64,000 nucleotides of DNA, taken from positions 359,209 through 423,208 of the forward strand of contig CAJNDS010002424.1 in the NCBI GenBank assembly GCA_905221605.1, written 5' to 3'. Positions 61,742 through 64,000 of the stretch are shown piece after piece. Both the position numbers and the translations under genes were made by a program. This DNA comes from Symbiodinium natans (lineage: Eukaryota > Sar > Dinophyceae > Suessiales > Symbiodiniaceae). Under the pieces are notes generated by a model, which was not told the origin of the DNA, ran no database searches, and worked only from the letters and a program-made list of their open reading frames with translations. The number at the start of each line of letters is the position of its first letter. Positions within the stretch are counted from its first letter, which is position 1.

Positions 61742-62112
61742 ATCGAGCCGGCTCGAATTTTCCGAAAAATCTCCAGGCACCAGGTCACCACAACTCGAGC
61801 AGGCTCGAATTTTCCAAAAAAAACCTACATTCTGTCATCTATGAGACCTTGGGGTCACACAGCCATGGTTTCAGCATATTTTTTAGAAAATTCGAGCCGG
61901 CTCGAATTTTCCGAAAATTCTTGAAGCTCCAAGTCTCGAAAACTCGAGCAGGCTCGAATTTTCCAAAAAAAACCAAAATTATGTCATCTATGAGCCCTTT
62001 GGGTCACACAGCTATGGTTTCAGCATTTTTTTTAAAAAACTCGAGCCGGCTCGAATTTTCCGAAAATTCTTGAAGCTCCAGGTCTCGAAAACTCGAGCAG
62101 GCTCGAATTTTC
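61742..62112. repeat. Palindromic tandem array, about 144-base unit
   Basis: Alternates TCGAGCCGGCTCGA and TCGAGCAGGCTCGA, each flanked by AATTTTCC, with the spacer TGTCATCTATGAG...TTTCAGCAT at 61838 and 61982. Confidence 0.9.
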
Positions 62113-62875
62113 AAAAAAAAACCGAACTTTCAGGATCTACCGGGCTGCTGGAGCAATAGATCCTGAAATTTAGGTTTCTTTTGGAAAATTCGAGCCTGCT
62201 CGTGTTTGGGCGACCTACTGTGTCAGTTTTTTTTGGAAAATTCGAGCCGGCTCGAATTTTCCTAGAATTCTTGAAGCTTTAGGTCCCAGAAACTCGAGCA
62301 GGCTCGAATTTTCCAAAAAAAAACCTAACTTTCAGGATCTACCGGGCTGCTGGAGCCATAGATCCTGAAATTTAGGTTTTTTTGGGAAAATTCGAGCCTG
62401 CTCGTGTTTGGGCGACCTACTGTGTCAGTTTTTTTTGGAAAATTCGAGCCGGCTCGAATTTTCCTAAAGTTCTTGAAGCTTTAGGTCCCAGAAACTCGAG
62501 CAGGCTCGAATTTTCAAAAAAAAAACCTAACTTTCAGGATCTACCGGGCTGCTGGAGCCATAGATCCTGAAATTGAGGTTTTTTTTGGAAAATTCGAGCC
62601 TGGTCGTGTTTCGGCAATCTACTGTGTCAGTTTTTTTTGGAAAATTCGAGCCGGCTCGAATTTTCCTAGAATTCTTGAAGCTTTAGGTCCCAGAAACTCG
62701 AGCAGGCTCGAATTTTCCAAAAAAAACCGAACTTTCAGGATCTACCGGGCTGCTGGAGCCATAGATCCTGAAATTTAGGTTTTTTTTGGAAAATTCGAGC
62801 CTGCTCGTGTTTGGGCGACCTACTGTGTCAGTTTTTTTTGGAAAATTCGAGCCGGCTCGAGTTTTCTAAAAAAGC
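62113..62875. repeat. Palindromic tandem array, about 202-base unit
   Basis: TGTCAG landmarks at 62221, 62423, 62625 and 62826. Each unit holds a perfect 28-base palindrome centred on GCCGGC, and a hairpin with arms TCAGGATCTA and TAGATCCTGA. Confidence 0.9.
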
Positions 62876-63189
62876 ATGATTTTTTCGGGTATTTTTCTAC
62901 CTTGTTGATGTAAATGACCTGCGTGACTTGAAATGATATAGGTTTTTATCGGCCCTGTCGGTGTTTTTGTCGCTAGCTCATAGCCCCCTCTCCTCCCAAG
63001 ATCCATCTGTTTCGAAGCAGAAACGTGGATCATGGGGGGGGGGGGGGCGTGAGCATATATATATATATATCCACACATCTAGAAAAAGAAGTGCACACAT
63101 ACATTTCTCCACAGCAGCTTAACTGATGCTCCAAAGCCTACAGTAAAACCTCATGCAGCACCCTCAGCACAACCCAGTAAGCCTCGAGC

Positions 63190-63990
63190 CCTAAACCCTA
63201 AATCCTAAACCCTAAACCCTAAACCCTAAACCCCCCCCAATGCCTCCAAATCCATTTCCCAACCTCTCTGCTCTGTCCAAGTGGCTGAAGGCACGCCACC
63301 CCTTCCAGTGCAAACTCATTCCTGGGTTTAGGGTTTAGGGTTTCGGGCTTAGGGCTTCGGGCTTCGCGCTTAGGGCTTCGCGCTGAGGGCTTCGGGCTTA
63401 GGGCTTCGGGCTTAGGGTTTAGGGCCTCGGGCCTGGCCCGGGCGCGGAGGCTTAGGAGGGTCTGCGGGGCAGAAGACGCTTCAGCTCCCAGAGCGGCCTT
63501 GGAATCCTTCACGAACCTCCCCGGGTGGTGAGGGATCTAGGGAGGCACGGGTTGAAAGACTTAGGGTTCATGGTTCAGGGTTCAGGGTTCAGGGTTCAGG
63601 GTTCAGGGTTCAGAGTTCAGGGTTCAGGGTTCAGGGTTCAGGGTTTAGAGTTTAGGGTTTAAGGTTTAGGGATTAGGGTTTAGGGTTTAAGGTTTAGGGA
63701 TTAGGGTTTAGTAGGTTCAGGGTTCAGAGTTCATTTTTTTACGGTTTGGGGGTGGAAGTGCCTCGGACCCCGAAAGGTCCAAAGCCTTTATCGGGCCGTT
63801 GGTTGGTTTACTACGATGGCCCCTTAAATGTGACCCTCTTCAACCCAATAAGGGAGAATATGAAATGCCCCAAGGGCCTACCCCAAACCCTAAACCCTCA
63901 ACCCTCAACCACCCTGAACCCTAAACCCTAAACCCTAAACCCTAAACCCTAAACCCTAAACCCTAAACCCTAAATCCTTAACCCTAAGGC
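63190..63990. repeat. Telomere-type tracts at the window end
   Basis: CCCTAAA at 63190-63232 and 63905-63975; TTCGGGCTTAGGG variants at 63325-63430; a TTCAGGG array at 63570-63645. Between them 63233-63320 and 63440-63560 are unassigned. The minus frame at 63219-63512 is largely repeat-derived. Confidence 0.9.
63815..63880. repeat. Dispersed repeat D, copy 4
   Basis: TGTGACCCTCTT, CCCAATAAGGGAGAATATGA, AATGCCCCAAGGGCC, matching copy 1 at 1345-1412. Confidence 0.5.
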
Positions 63991-64000
63991 CCCTAGTTTG

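Larger units (their letters stand above)
60250..63083. mobile_element. AT-rich inserted element with inverted ends and virus-like genes
   Basis: Left end (60250-60303) TCTAGA, then a TA run, GGTCAC, a C run and ATGATCCA; the right end (63022-63083) is the inverted counterpart: TGGATCATG, G run, GTGAGC, TA run, TCTAGA. Inside are a lipase-like frame (60604-61465), a capsid-like frame (61505-61740) and palindromic tandem arrays (61742-62875). Base composition drops sharply compared with the flanks. Best read as a remnant of a small DNA-virus-like or Polinton-like element. Confidence 0.5.

Noticed and set aside
61625-62570. Frames with repeated RAGSNFPKK
   Set aside because: Translation of the palindromic tandem array; the residues continue only by repeat periodicity.
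6316-63931. Many short open frames ending LNPKP, LSPKP or LGFRV
   Set aside because: These residues are translations of CCCTAAA and TTTAGGG units; the frames are by-products.
1-64000. The window as a chromosome end (telomere)
   Set aside because: Tracts occur in both orientations throughout, alternate with exon-like islands, and are not terminal or unidirectional.

Overview
This is a eukaryotic nuclear window with no prokaryotic layout. About half of it is telomere-type heptamer (TTTAGGG on one strand, CCCTAAA on the other) and its variants, spread from end to end in both orientations rather than forming one chromosome end. Between the tracts lie roughly 80 GC-rich unique islands of 45-170 bases. 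About 60 hold one good reading frame with G/C-rich third positions, and many end on AG acceptors and GT (sometimes GC) donors. Nearly all convincing islands read on the minus strand. I interpret them as small exons of one very large or several adjacent minus-strand genes whose introns are built from telomere-type repeats. None of the exon peptides could be assigned to a family, except an EF-hand-like half at 25938-25992.

The most likely source is a dinoflagellate or close alveolate relative. Reasons: TTTAGGG repeats, many tiny GC-rich exons with some GC donors, and a leucine-rich repeat of the BspA-like 'LTFG..FNQ' type that I associate with dinoflagellate genomes. This is inference; other TTTAGGG organisms (green algae, chromerids, cryptophytes) are not excluded.

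Layout. 1-50750: alternating telomere-type tracts and exon islands, with at least four families of short terminal-inverted-repeat elements and long G, CA, GAT and pyrimidine tracts. 51650-53800: more ordinary gene territory with a duplicated LRR fragment and a dual-specificity phosphatase carrying the HC-x5-R signature, plus a short acidic open frame. 53800-54600: tandem duplication whose unit contains a telomere-type tract and a C-x2-C knuckle fragment. 55850-60140: AT-rich higher-order array built on TTTAAACAGTTTAAAC, split by a 140-bp inverted-repeat element and an unassigned 1.9-kb block with a GC-rich tandem array. 60250-63083: AT-rich inserted element with matching inverted ends. It carries a lipase-like frame, a capsid-like fragment and two palindrome-rich tandem arrays. 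63180-64000: return to telomere-type repeats.

The two most interesting things are (1) the telomere-repeat introns, which supply splice dinucleotides and often form outward-facing inverted repeats, and (2) the AT-rich element at 60250-63083, whose coding frames read well only if TAA is glutamine and TGA is tryptophan. It is either a virus-like element with a reassigned code or a decayed copy hit by transitions and two frameshifts.
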